Shown here: positions 1-11,788 of the stretch, piece by piece | Position numbering within the stretch: position 1 is the first letter of the stretch | Layout: every line of letters begins with the position of its first letter | Assembly (NCBI GenBank): GCA_963922205.1 | Contig: CAWUHX010000035.1 | Span: 868,001-932,000 of the forward strand | DNA length: 64,000 nucleotides | Reading direction: 5' to 3' | Source of the DNA: Romanomermis culicivorax | Lineage: Eukaryota > Nematoda > Enoplea > Mermithida > Mermithidae | Program-made: the position numbers and the translations under genes | Notes under the pieces: generated by a model | Told to the model about the DNA's origin: nothing | The model's input: only the letters and a program-made list of their open reading frames with translations | The model's database searches: none

Positions 1-556
1 TAATTATTTGTTAAACATTTTCGGTTCAACATATAATGTGTGATAAGAAAATGATCACGATGGCACTATTTGACGACTTCCCATCTCTATGCTGGCGTCA
101 GGGACCTGTTCTTAAGTTTTGTGGTTAAGCAAAAACATGGTTAAAACGTACAGCTATGAGATTATATTCAACGCATGTTTCTCAGTTTTGTTGTCAGCAA
201 AAAATCAAACGAAGATCAAGACGTGGCCAAAAAGCATTTCTGAATTTTTGTGATTTAGCTAATCACGTTTTTAATGTTCGTGGCTAGGTTAAAATGTAAT
301 CAAAACGAAAGGGGGGTCGGCATGTTGCCAGTAACCACGGTTAGCGAAATAAAAGGGATCACATTGTATATAGTTTATTTTCGTCGTTGTATTGAAAGAT
401 AAACAGCATTGTTCTTTTTCCACATTTGAAGCCAGATATGCTATGCGGTCAAATTTTCCCAATAATGCTGTTCACTTAATTTTCAAATGCTAACTCGCGT
501 AACAACAGGATGAATGAATTAGGTAACTTTTTGGATCACAAGAAACATCGAAGACG

Positions 557-1762
557 GAATGGGGTTGTTCGTTGCGGTCTATTCCCAAGTGAGCGAATTC
601 CCAATTGAGCGATAGCGATTTTTATGTAAGCGATTCCCATTTGAGCGAATTCTCAAGTGAGCAAATTCCCAATTGGACGATTTCAAACGAACGATCGAGA
701 ACGTAATAACACTTTCTTCATATATTCCTTTTTTACCGTATATTTTCCTTTGTATGTATTTTTTCTTTCGTTTTCTATGTGTGTTGCTCATGTTTCCGTT
801 TATGTTTGTTTTTACTTTTTCATCTTTTGCCTCTGCTATCTTTCATTTTCTTCCTTCTAGTCATCTGATTTTCCTTTTTGTGCTCTTGACACAATACATT
901 ACAAGTTGTCATTTTGAATATCCGTCGTCTCCCGTATAATTTTTTTAAGGTTCGGCATGTTTGAATTTTTCATCGTTAAGTGTGAAAATGTAAATAAATA
1001 AAAAAATAAACAAAAGAGTAATGGAAGAAACAAAACATCAGGAGAAAGGAAACGTCAACAAAGATAGAGACATAAAGAATAAGTGAAAATCGGGGAAAAG
1101 CGTTAGGAAAAGAAAAAAACATGAGAAAAGTGACAAGAAAGAAGATGCAACATAGAGAAAGCAGCAAGAAAGAAAGAAAAAATAATGTGGAAAAAGAACA
1201 AAAGAAGAGAGAATCAGGAGAATGGACAGAGAGAAAGATAAAGAAATGAAAGCAAAAAAACTGAAATGAAAAGTAAGTAAGAATGAAGAGAAAACACAAA
1301 TAATAAAATTAAACAGGAAATAGAGCGTGCCAAATTGTAAAAGAATTATACGAGAGACTATGCTTATTAAAAATTGCAACTTGTAATGTATTGTTTCATG
1401 AGAAAAAAAGAAAAAAGTAGATGACAAGAAAAATGAAAATGAAAAAATGCAGAAACAAAAGATGAAAACGTAAAAACATACATAAACGAAAACATAAACA
1501 ATACACACAGAAAACGAAAGAAAAAAGTAATACATACACATACAAAGAAAAATATAAGGTAAAAAAGGGTAAATGAAATAAGTCTTATTACATTCTCGAT
1601 CACTCGTTTGGAATCGCCTCACTGGAAATTCGCACACTTGGGAATTCGCTCAATGGGGAATTGCTCACATGAGAATCGCTGAATTGGGAGTTCGCTCATT
1701 TGGGAATTCGCTCAATTGGGAATCGCTCACTTGGGAATCGCTCACACGAGAACACCCCATTC
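557..1762. mobile_element. Foldback (long inverted-repeat) element, about 1.2 kb
   Basis: The left end (557 onward, GAATGGGGTTGTTCGTTG) and the reverse complement of the right end (1762 downward, GAATGGGGTGTTCTCGTG) match. Both ends run into short direct repeats of the form GAGCGATTCCCAA. Inverted arms continue to about 955 on the left and from about 1367 on the right: the plus-strand translation from 657 and the minus-strand translation from 1637 give nearly the same peptide (FQTNDRE/FQTSDRE, then Phe/Tyr-rich). The spacer is an A-rich, purine-biased strand. No transposase is seen, so this is a non-autonomous element. It ends 5 bases from the splice donor of the FN3 gene's second exon. Confidence 0.75.
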
Positions 1763-1767
1763 GTTAC

Positions 1768-4700
1768 CCTCTTTGGGTGCATCTGAATAAGTCTTGAATC
1801 TTTTCAACGCCTTTAGTCAGAATAGTATGGTCACCATCAGAAAAATAACCTGTTACTGGTATTTCTTCCTTGGGTCGGTTCCATCGTATGTGCAACGTCG
1901 ATGCCGATGCTTGCAAGGACATTATATCTATCGGAGGTGATGACGGGAAGAGGTTTGGAGTTGCTGAATATGAAACAGTGTTAGGGATTCTCTCAAGGAT
2001 GGAATCTAGGTTACCCTTCTCCGTTTTGAAAAACTGCATCGCCGACCAAGACGATTCTAGGCCAGAGTCCAAAGTCAGTCTTGCTCGATATTCGTAAAGA
2101 ACCTGGGGTAATAAATCCTTGATGATCATCGAAAGGCCCACGTCTTTGTACATGTGAAACGACTCTGTGTCTACTTCTCTGAGTCTAAATTTTTTTAAAA
2201 TTGATAAGAAGATAAGTGACGACAAACTGATAAGAAGATGAGGGACGACCCGAAAGTCCCGTTTCCCCCAAGAATGCTATAAATCAAACATTGATTTTCC
2301 CTTTTCCTCGAAAGTCTCTATTCCCCGAAATTGTCAAATACCGATTCGCCGAATATAGACGAAGGCCATTTTTAGATTGAATTTTGTGAATTGATACTTT
2401 TTCCCTGGAAACATTGTAGATTGTAAGTTCCCAGATTCAAAAAAATTTTTCCCATGAAACACTGCACATAATCCGCGCGGTAATAGAAAGTAGTGTATTG
2501 AAATTTCGTTGAAGTTTGAATTATTGTCAAAAAATAAATTACTAAGATCTTGTCGTTAACTTTATTAATCGTTGGAAGACTATGGTCAAGCATCAGAAGC
2601 CAAGTGTGCCGATCACAAAGCATCAGAAGTCGCAATTACTGGAATTTGGAAGTGTGTCGAATTCAACTAATTTTTACCTTCAAGCCCTATTCAAAAGTAA
2701 AAAATCATAGGAATTAATCGGCGACAGTCGGCGATTCCAATGAATGAATAGGCAATTTGTAGAAAGCCCAATTCAGAAGTAAAAAATTCCCAGGATTTTT
2801 GTCCCTGATTCCTAGGATTCAATCGGGGACAATCGGTGACTGCACTTCTGACTTAGGCTTAAAGGAATTTTCCTACATGCGATAAACATGAAATCATTTC
2901 CTCACACACTCCCGTTACTTATTTAATACAATCATTTTCCAACTGAAAATCCGAACAGAAAATAGCCAGCAAAAAAATTATAGTCTATAGATTTTGAGCT
3001 ATTGCTTCAATTTGCTTCTCCTTTTCATGATTATCATAATAACTCTTGAACTGATAAGAAATGATTTTGAAAAATGAAACATATATACACGATTATTCAT
3101 TCACATATATATATGCGATACACAGGATCCGGATCCGGATCCGTCGATTGCAGTTTTCTAGATCCAAATTCGGATCCGATGAAGTAATTTTTTAAGATCC
3201 GGATCCGATTTAGTCAAACAAGTGGATCCGTCCCATCCCTGGTATTCGGGGAAAAGGGATGCTCGATATATAAGGGCACAGTCCATCACCTGCCTACGGA
3301 TTTCTTCAAACTTTTTTGTGTTTCAAGACTCATTTAAAAATGAACAGAGAATAGCAATGCTTTCAGGTCTGGTAGAGTGATCAAATTTTGCTTTTCATCG
3401 ATCAACTCGTCGCTGAATAAATATTACGTTCAAAACAAACTGCATACGCGGATCACTTTTTTTCTCAAATTGATTTTAGAAGATGCAACCAGGACACCCT
3501 CGTGACAGCAGATTTTTTATTTGTGAAATCATTTGATTACGCTCCGAGTATCATTTAAAATCAACTGTAGAGAAATTGGTTATTGAGCAAGATCAAGTGA
3601 ACCAGTTGTTCAGTAAACTTGCAAGACATCCTAAGAACGTGCGATACATCAAAAATAATAGCGCTATAATTTTCGAACTGAAAATAAAAAGCCGAACTGC
3701 CGCAGTCTAACTAATAAACCATCACCAAAGTAGTGGAAAAATCTAAACCGCTAGAAAGTAATGTTGGACAACTTAGCGGGATCTATTAACGAACTAAGCT
3801 AGTGATCTTTGATGCAAAAAGCAGAGAAATTTAAACAGAAATGTAAAAATGTGTTAGTTTTCAACCAGTCCCAAATAAAAAATTTTCATCTCAAAATGTT
3901 CAGAAACAAATCGTTGTTTTATTATCGTATCCCTACTCCATATATTTTTGTGCAAGATTGGTTTAGCCTTTATCATGGTTTAAATGACTCGAAACATCTC
4001 AATTTTTTCTCCTTTACAAAAACCACACCACAAAGTCATCAGAATTTTGTTAGTTCCGTTTCTTTTTTTCCAACCCAATTTTTATGTCAATCAAATATCA
4101 AATATAGTAAACCAAGTCATGCATTCAAGTAACAGGGAAGTATATTATCTTTCACCCCAAAATTCACACAACGATGCATTTTCTCTTAAATAAACTACTG
4201 TAGTAAAATAAATTGTTGTGCTGCACAGACTTAATCCTAAGTTTTCCGTGAATAATTACAACGTTCTCCTCATTATGATATTCAACGAGTGTTTCGAACA
4301 AATGAATTGCGGAAAAATGTCTTTTCATGACTGCAGTGAATTTTTTTCTTCAGAAACGCCGTCCTTGGGGCTTTATCATGCTGCAATGGTACAGCCTTTG
4401 AAGATGCTGTATTCACATCTCTTTTCTCTTTCTGCTTCTTACTCTACTGTCAAAGTTGGCAGTTGCTGTAACGATTCGTCTTCGATCAAACCTTCTTGAA
4501 CCACTGAGATTCTAATTGCGGTGGGCGATAACTGAACCGTTTTGAGTTTTATTTGCTGATCTATGATAGTCGCGTATCCACTGCCATCTGTTTCAAAATG
4601 ACCTTTATCGAAATTATTATCCTCCATAATATCCACCGGCTCAAAACCATCGTCTTTGTCTAAAAATTTCATAAGTAAACTGTATAAAAAGACAGACGGA

Positions 4701-4777
4701 GAAGATTCCTCATAAATACCTTCCGACATACTGTAACAGTAGAATCCAACGAAAGTGAGCGTCCAGAGTATTCTCAT
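1768..4777 (-). CDS. Fibronectin type III domain secreted or membrane protein, 5' part (exons 1-2)
   Basis: Two exons are visible: 4777-4443 (start codon, phase 2 at a GTAAGA donor) and 2184-1768 (acceptor AATTTAG, phase 2 at a GTAACG donor). The 2258-bp intron joins them in frame. The first residues (MRILWTLTFVGFYCYS) look like a signal peptide. An acidic stretch follows, then a fibronectin type III domain at about residues 78-165, ending in the typical LLPQVLYEYRARL pattern (136-148). A second FN3 domain begins near residue 197 with W213 in the core motif TLHIRWNRP and is cut by the exon end. FN3 repeats are typical of extracellular adhesion and receptor proteins; which family this is cannot be told. 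At least one further exon must lie at lower coordinates or outside the window. A TTTTTAG acceptor-like site lies about 10 nt upstream of the ATG and could be a trans-splice site. Confidence 0.75.
2682..2872. mobile_element. MITE of the AAGCCCTATTCA family, copy 1
   Basis: The ends are imperfect inverted repeats (AAGCCCTATTCAAAAGT at the left; the right end reads CCTAAGTCAGAAGTG on the other strand). The inside carries repeated CGGCGACAGTCGGCGA-type blocks and the phrase CCTAGGATT. A second copy with the same blocks lies at about 41930-42145. It sits in intron 1 of the FN3 gene. Confidence 0.6.
3126..3230. repeat. GGATCC-rich short repeat cluster
   Basis: At least seven GGATCC or GGATCCG hexamers and near copies (AGATCCGGATCCG) lie within about 100 bases, three of them in perfect tandem at 3126-3143. 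It lies within intron 1 of the FN3 gene. It is probably a decayed simple repeat or part of a transposon; no coding meaning. Confidence 0.7.
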
Positions 4778-4967
4778 GATAAAATAGCTAAAAATGCGGA
4801 GTAATTGGTAATGAAATGACTATCCGAATTCCGTATGATTAATCTATACGAATGTTCGATTACTAATGCAATCCATGATCTAAATATTCTCAAAAATTTC
4901 ATTCGTGATGCAAAAATTACGCTGCGGCAACTTTCCAGATGTTCTTCAAAAGCTGATGATTATATAA

Positions 4968-5212
4968 TCTATAATCTGTTTTTCTTGAAATGCTTCTAAA
5001 CAATGAAAGTGGAAAGCAAGTTCTATTTCGTTCTGTACGATGTTCTACTAAACCATATACCACATTGAACTGGAGTTCTGTAGACATAGTCAACTAACAT
5101 ATGACGATTTTTCAAGTAAAAAATCCTACGGTAAAAGTTTTGAGTAAACGATTGTGACCACAGTACTTATTTTCGTGAATGTTGTCATTTACAAGCATTT
5201 TATAAAAACGGA
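4968..5212. mobile_element. MITE, TCTGTTTTTCTTGAAATGCTT family
   Basis: The left end reads TAATCTGTTTTTCTTGAAATG and the right end is its inverted counterpart (ACAAGCATTTTATAAAAACG). Inside are the family phrases GAAAGTGGAAAGCAAGT and CGGTAAAAGTTTTG. Length is about 245 bp with no ORF. Full copies also lie at 5446-5656, 46492-46732 and 46757-46998, and ends are seen at several other places. Confidence 0.7.
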
Positions 5213-5445
5213 ATACGCAATAAAGCGGAATATCTTCATTCCGCTAACGGATCGAAAACAAAACTCCACTGCTATCTTACCAAACACAGCGATTTTCGCA
5301 CGTCGGTATACTCGTAGCTTTATCCACCGTGACTTTCAGTGGATTGAATAGCAAGGTTCAACTTTCGGTATGTCAAAAGATACGACTTGATCACGCTGAG
5401 CGAATAACCTCGTACTTACTTTGACAGTCTTATTCAGATATCAAC

Positions 5446-5656
5446 ATAGTCTGTTTTTCATGAAATGCTAATAGATTTAAGAAAATTTTCCTGCTAAACA
5501 ATAATGTCGCTTAAGACTGGAAATTTGTGACATCCAACCTTTATCATTTTTGGGTAAGAAATCTTGCGGTAAAAGTTTGGTATAAACGATTTTGAGGACG
5601 GTACGTGTTTTTTGTCATTTTTCAATTTACACACATTTTACAAAAAACAGACAGTA
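5446..5656. mobile_element. MITE, TCTGTTTTTCTTGAAATGCTT family (second copy)
   Basis: The left end ATAGTCTGTTTTTCATGAAA pairs with the right end TTTTACAAAAAACAGACAGT. The inner phrase GCGGTAAAAGTTTGGT is shared with the copy 230 bp upstream. The two copies are in the same orientation between the FN3 gene start and the decayed ORF at 5943. Confidence 0.65.
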
Positions 5657-5942
5657 TATCTAAAAAGAAAATTTTCCTGCGACTTGATGTCAGTCGTTTT
5701 GAGGTCGAAGCCAAAGTGGGGATCAGGATCAATCATTTTCCGTCTAAAGTTGCATTTGGAACTGTTGTTTTTAATCCATTAAAATACATGATTTTAAAAT
5801 TGATAGATCGCTCGGCAGTTTGAAGCCAAGTCTGAAACCTCTACCTCGATTTTCATTCATTCATCATTCATTCAGCAGCCATTGTTGACCCCATTCGTTT
5901 TTTTCAAAAACAGTCAATGCTGAAAAAGTGGAGACTTGAAAA

Positions 5943-6499
5943 ATGACGACTTTTGGTGGAAGCTCAAATAATGAAGCACCGACATTCGATGATTCAGATG
6001 TACGGGTTACGATTTGCAAAAGACTACAGGGATTTATGCTCGTTTATTACAAAAATAGAGGCGAAATGATGTAACTTTTTTAGGATGTTTTGCTTTCTCA
6101 TTGAATTTGGAAGTCAGTTTTGGGCAAATTGCCTATTTATACTTTGTGGGGCTGCGACACCGATTTATATACTTAGTGTAGAATCAGTCAATAAACATGA
6201 ACGAAAGTTATATAAAACCTGTACAAAGTATATAGCATCGCGTCATGGTGCGGAAAGTATGAACTAGGCTTACGATATTTTACAGAAGATTCGTGAGAAA
6301 ATCAATAATGAGCTGCCTAAGAGTTCTCGGACACCAACTAGGATCATTGCCTCTCCTGATTTCTTTACAGCTCTTCGGTCAAATTTTCAATCTTTTATGT
6401 TCCTTGTGCTGTCACGTATCAAAAATAGGAGAAATATTTGCAATTCAAATTCTACGTGTTATGTGTCATCAGCACATTACAAGCTCATAGAGTTCTAAG
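5943..6499 (+). pseudogene. Decayed protein-coding ORF, unrecognised (one frameshift, one stop)
   Basis: Reading from the ATG at 5943 gives 43 residues (starting MTTFGGSSNNEAPTFDDS) ending in TAA at 6072-6074. A different frame then runs from 6085 (MFCFLIEFGSQFWANC) through a hydrophobic stretch and a Lys-rich segment to a TAG at 6265-6267. The same frame continues across that stop for about 77 more codons (KIREKINNELPKSSRTPTR and onward) to a TAA at 6497-6499. Composition is protein-like throughout, so a damaged gene or transposon ORF is more likely than chance. No family is recognised. A live multi-exon gene is possible but I found no splice sites that join the pieces with sensible intron lengths. 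Confidence 0.35.
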
Positions 6500-9400
6500 T
6501 ACTCATGTTTCGATTCTGGCTCGGAGTTATTAAATTTTTTTAAAATTTCGTGTTATTTTTAATTCAAATTTTCAAATCGTCGACACTCGATGATTTTTTC
6601 AAGTCTCGGTTTGCATCGTGGTCTAGGCCTCCAAGTTCAGAGTACAAGAAAATCCTCGTTTTTTCCAAGTTTCAGTTCGTATACATGCTCGGAATTTTTC
6701 CAAGTTCCAAGGCTTAACGTTTCCCAGTGACTTCACAGGGCAAAAGCCCATTTTTCCAAATGCCGGATCGTATGTTGCGAAAATTTTCGACTTAGATTCC
6801 AAAACTTGGAGGTTTATTTTTAAAAAATGTACTTCAACTTGGAAAAAGGACTTGCTAGAATAAATAAATAAAATAAAGAGAAATAGTCCTATTTTTCTAA
6901 ATCGGAGAAAAAATGATTTGGAAATTTTTGCTCGGTCGAACTGAACTTGCCTAAATATGCAAAGTCCTTGGAAACTTGGACATTGGGACTGGTATATACA
7001 AACGGGTCCAGCTCGCATTACTCAGCAAGCACTGTTAAAACTCGAATTTGCACAAAAGTGATCTAGGATAACTTCTCCTGTACACGTGATCTGGGGACCT
7101 GTGAGTGATGCAAATATACAAACATATGCATTTGATAGGAATAACGGGAACTATGCTGATCACAAAAGGTCTCATATTGTATTCAAGTGATCATCGTAAC
7201 ATTCTGACGAAGGAGAGTACTGAGGGGAAAATTCTGAAGTCGTGCATGCTACATTTAATAGCCTATGCTACCTGAGCAATGCTATACCAATCAGTCTTCA
7301 CCATGTCCTATTTTTAAACTTACTTAGAAAGTTACATGTACGTAGTAAACAATGAAAATTCGCGTACGCTTGATCTCAGCAACCAGTAAAGTACGAATTA
7401 TAACCAAATATGATCAGTACTGAATACAAAGAGAAATTTCCTGAAATCGGACTCATTTGCTAAAATATGTTATTTAATGTACATGCTTGAAAAAATACAA
7501 CCACTTACATGAAAAATTGAAAAAATACAACACTCCCATGCACAGCTGAAATTGTCAATATGAAGAAGCTCAACTCATAAAATTAACCACAATTTTCTAC
7601 GATTAAAGCTACGTAAAATTCAGCATTTATCTTGCAAATATTGTTACATAAAGAAAAGTTAAGCTACCAAGATAAAGATCTCTAGAAAAATATTCGTGAT
7701 TCAATGGCAAGTTACCCACGTTCCATACAACATAAAAGCTTATTGAGTTGATATATCAAACTTTCCGCCATATGTGAAAAATTCCATGAAGTAAGCTTTC
7801 TCATACTTACATTATTTTATAGGCGACATTCAAGACAATATTCAACAAACAAACTTTTTGGCGTCCAGTTTGGATATTGGCACACAATACACAAAAATGT
7901 GATATATCATCGAATAATCTAATCTATAATTTTTGGATTTTTGGATAATGAATGATTTAAAGCTTTTCGGAGACACCTATCCCAGTAGAATAACAAAAAT
8001 AGGTACCGAGGATATATACAGTTTCTGCAGTGGTCAATGCCCACTGATGGAAAATGGACTTCCGCATATAAAAACGCTTCGACAAAATGAAACAAGATAC
8101 CGTACATAATATGAATCGCGTTTCGTAGAAAAACGTAAAAAATACGAGCATTTATCCCGGATGAATCGAATTAATGTGTATATAAATATAGCATTTATAC
8201 AAATTATGCTAATGAGATTTGAATGGAAAGCGAATCCAAATTCGCCACTGTGCATGAGAATTTACGGAACCAGGGATTTTACTTGAAACGGAAGTGAGAA
8301 AATGTTGAAAAAGTAAGCTTGTTATGTCAAGGAATTGATATAGTGATGTTTGAAATTAAAACGTTGATCCAATTCTGTTTATGACATATCTTGTCGGAGG
8401 TTACCAATTTTATGCTAGCAAGTACATCTTCATATGGACATATGGACAGGAGAGTACGAGAGACAGCGATGAAAATATTTTCTGTAACAGTCATGGTTCA
8501 TAGAGCCGTGAACGGGTCGTTCAAATGCAAAAAAATAAAGTACTGCTTCAGAATTGTCTGCAAAATTCTTACTCAAAAAGTTGGTTGAGTAAGTTCACAT
8601 ATTTTCAGTCCAATTAAAAATTTAGTTTAGCAGGAAACAACCACAATATTAAATATTGCTTTACTACCAGTTTCGTCGTTTACAAGTTTTTCAGGAAAAA
8701 CAGACAATAGAACTTCACTCAGACGTCATAATGCGAGGCTTTGGGCAAAAATCTTGACAATAAAATTCGATGGAATCTTCTCAGTTGATACGAATCCGGG
8801 ACAATACCAACATGTGTGTGTGTAGAAAAACCACAACTTTTTTTTACTTCTAGACTATTTACAAAAAATTATCGAAGACAAAATAAGTCCAAGTCCAAAG
8901 TTGCTCGTGTGCTTATAGATTTCAGGAATACGGAATCTGGTTTTAAGATTTTTATTGTTGAACGTACGATATACTAAAGTTCAAATTCAAGACATACTTA
9001 CCAAACGATTTTGATACTTAATTTGTTTTTCATTCATATAATCGATTTTTTGCATTCCTCTTTGCGAGACACAGTTCAAGATTTTAAGGAAAACATTGCA
9101 TCAGAATTATGGAGTTCGGCAACAAATTCAGTATCTTTTGAGTGAGTATTTGCGCATTGTGTATTTTTCACGACTACAATATCCAAGTGAAAAGACCATA
9201 GCAATAGGAAACAAAATTTCTTACATCATCGTAAAAGCCAAGATATAGAAAACTGATGTTTCAAACCTACATATTTTTCAAATCATATTCAGCGATGAAT
9301 TAGGGTGTAAAAAGCTTCGCAAATGAATTTTCTCACTTTCGGAAATTCGATGAGTCTCTAAGCAGTCCTAGTTTCTGTAAATAAATGGATGATCAAATCA

Positions 9401-11788
9401 AACAATATCCACCATAGCAGCTTTGGGCACAAAGTTCCTCAGGAAGACTTTTCCTTGCTCAAAATATAACTTTTAGTGTGATCCTCGACCTCAGCAGATC
9501 AGTTTCTACAGCTTGATTATCAATGTCATCAGAAGTTTTGAGTTTCAATAGAAATTCTTCTCGGTACCCTAAGACAGACGATACTACGTAATAGAAGGAA
9601 AGATGATGCACTCACGATATGTCTGAAAATGAAGCTAAAGTATCAACAAGTTGGTTTTACATAATAAAATTTCGACAGAATGTGCCATGCTGAAAAAGTT
9701 GACACGAAAAGTGAAGGATATGTGCCGCTAAATTATATATTACTTCAAAAATTGAAAAACATTTCTCTGGAGTCTCCAGAGTTTTAACTCCGGGGAAAAA
9801 ATCTAATTCAGACGTACAACTTCATCATTAAAGTCGTTCAAATAGGAGAGAAAATTTTACGAATATCCATCAAAATTTGATTAGTATAATAAATATGTTT
9901 AGCCGTACACAAAAAAGCTAGGTTTGAAAAGCCCTCTAAAATATTCCATTTATTCGATGCTTGTGAGGTATACAATAGAAAAAGCGAGCAAAAAACTTGC
10001 CTACCCGGCTTTTGTTAGCCTTTTTAGCTAAAAATAGATTAATCCGCTTGAAGAAAGTGTCTAAACACTTTCCCTTTGTACTATGGATACGCTTGTCAAG
10101 GCATAACATGACCAGAAAGTACATGTATAAATTAGCTAAAAATGTCAAAAATTTGTTTCTCCCCGTCAGCGTATTCTGAGAAAACAAACAACAACAATGA
10201 CAACTGGGTTCCACGTCTGACTCAGCCAGAAAAGCATCATGAGCTTTATTCTATTAAAAAAGAGACCAAAAACCATGCCAATGATTAGAAATTTTAACGA
10301 ATTCGAAAAAACGCGTATAAAATAGGAAATCAAAAATGAAACTGGACGAAATATTTACAACATAATTAACCATTTTTGAGTTATAAAATATGTCTCACGG
10401 TGAATAATTCTTTTTCTGGTGAAAAAACACCCATTTCATACAAAGAAAATTAACCCCATCATTACAGGATTCGAGTTTCGTGGATAAATCTTCATAGTTA
10501 GTATATAATGATCATTGGGTTATTTTCACATTATAAAAAATCCATCCAAAAAATTGGACCACGAAGAACTGAATGGCTCCGAAAAACCTTTTTCAAAAAA
10601 AACGGATACGATTAATTTATTGTTCATTTTCAACAACTTAACTATTGACTGAGTTGTACGTAGTTTTTCACAATGAACCATTATCGCTCCTTCCAATTTT
10701 TACATCGCAGTAAAACAAAAGGCAAACTCTGAAGCAAGTCGTGTTGCCAACAAAGAATAATTTCGTTTCCAATTATTCGCGTGTGAGAATGCATATCTAT
10801 AATACGTTTTTAATAAAATACTTCCAAATTAATGATTGTGGTCAAAATCGTACGAACAAAGATTTTGCCATGCAATTTTTTGCTCAAAACTGTGACACGT
10901 GCTTTAGCAGACTTTACTCAAAACTTTTCTTATTTTTGAAGCTTTTCAAGAAAAACAGACTATAATTAACCTAAACAATTGCAATTGGAAAGAAACTTTT
11001 GATCTAAATGCTGCAACACGTCAGCCATTCTAACTCCTAATTCTGTTTTCTGTTGGATTTTCCCAAGTTTTGTGAAACGTCTCCGAGGGTAAAAGTGAGA
11101 ACTCGAAAAAATTGATTATTTGATTCCGAGATTTTTTAGAAAAGTAAAAACATAAAAAAATAAAAATCGAGTTCATAAAACAGAACAGATTTTGAGATTC
11201 ATGCGAAAAATACAGTTTTTCTGTTCATTCCAGTTCTGCATACCATAAAAAGACCTTTCGAAAAGTCTGATGCATCTCAATTTTAGACATTCCATAATAG
11301 TTCGAATGACATGATTATGGAATGCCTCTGTAACTTGTTTGACATTCTGTTGCAAAATTTTCCGAATCAAGATTTGTCCTGCTGAAGAAAGTGGTTCAAA
11401 AAATTCAAGTCTTCGGTCACAAATTTCATTGTCTTTTCTATCTTCTCCAAACATTTGGGTCAAAAGTTCCGTTGTGTCACCAAATTTTTTAGAATTGTTA
11501 TAGTTTTTTACTTTCATATGCATTGTGCAATCGAAATTTTATTTATTACAAACATGTGAAAAATTGCGACTACTATAGTCATACCAGACGGGAAATTGTC
11601 GTGACAGGATAATAAATAAATAAACTAATAGTAAAAATAATTTTTACAATTTCCGCATGTGAATTTTCTGCGACGCTAAAAACAACGAAAACACCTCCGA
11701 TTGATGAAAAAAAAAGAAAGTGGTATACAAAAAATATGTAGAGAAAAAAATTTTTTGGTCATTGCGGTCAAATTCGACGACCACCAAT
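6500..11788. other. Intergenic region, no gene recognised
   Basis: No exon with convincing splice sites or protein-like composition was found here on either strand. Right-hand ends of the TCTGTTTTTCTTGAAATG MITE family occur at about 8672-8708 (GTTTTTCAGGAAAAACAGAC) and 10925-10963 (TTTTCAAGAAAAACAGACTA). A minus-strand TTTATT at 11538-11543 could serve as a distant poly(A) signal (AATAAA) for the collagen gene, 245 bp past its stop codon. Confidence 0.4.

Noticed and set aside
1038-1637. 199-residue minus-strand ORF rich in Phe, Ser and Leu
   Set aside because: It is the stop-poor strand of a purine-biased foldback element and is mirrored by the other arm; no protein features.
3809-4132. 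107-residue plus-strand ORF
   Set aside because: It lies inside the FN3 gene intron on the other strand and has the Phe/Ser/Asn/Lys bias of random AT-rich DNA.
11173-11523. 116-residue minus-strand ORF downstream of the collagen
   Set aside because: The length is within what chance gives in 64 kb, no splice or start context supports it and no family is recognised, although its composition is protein-like.
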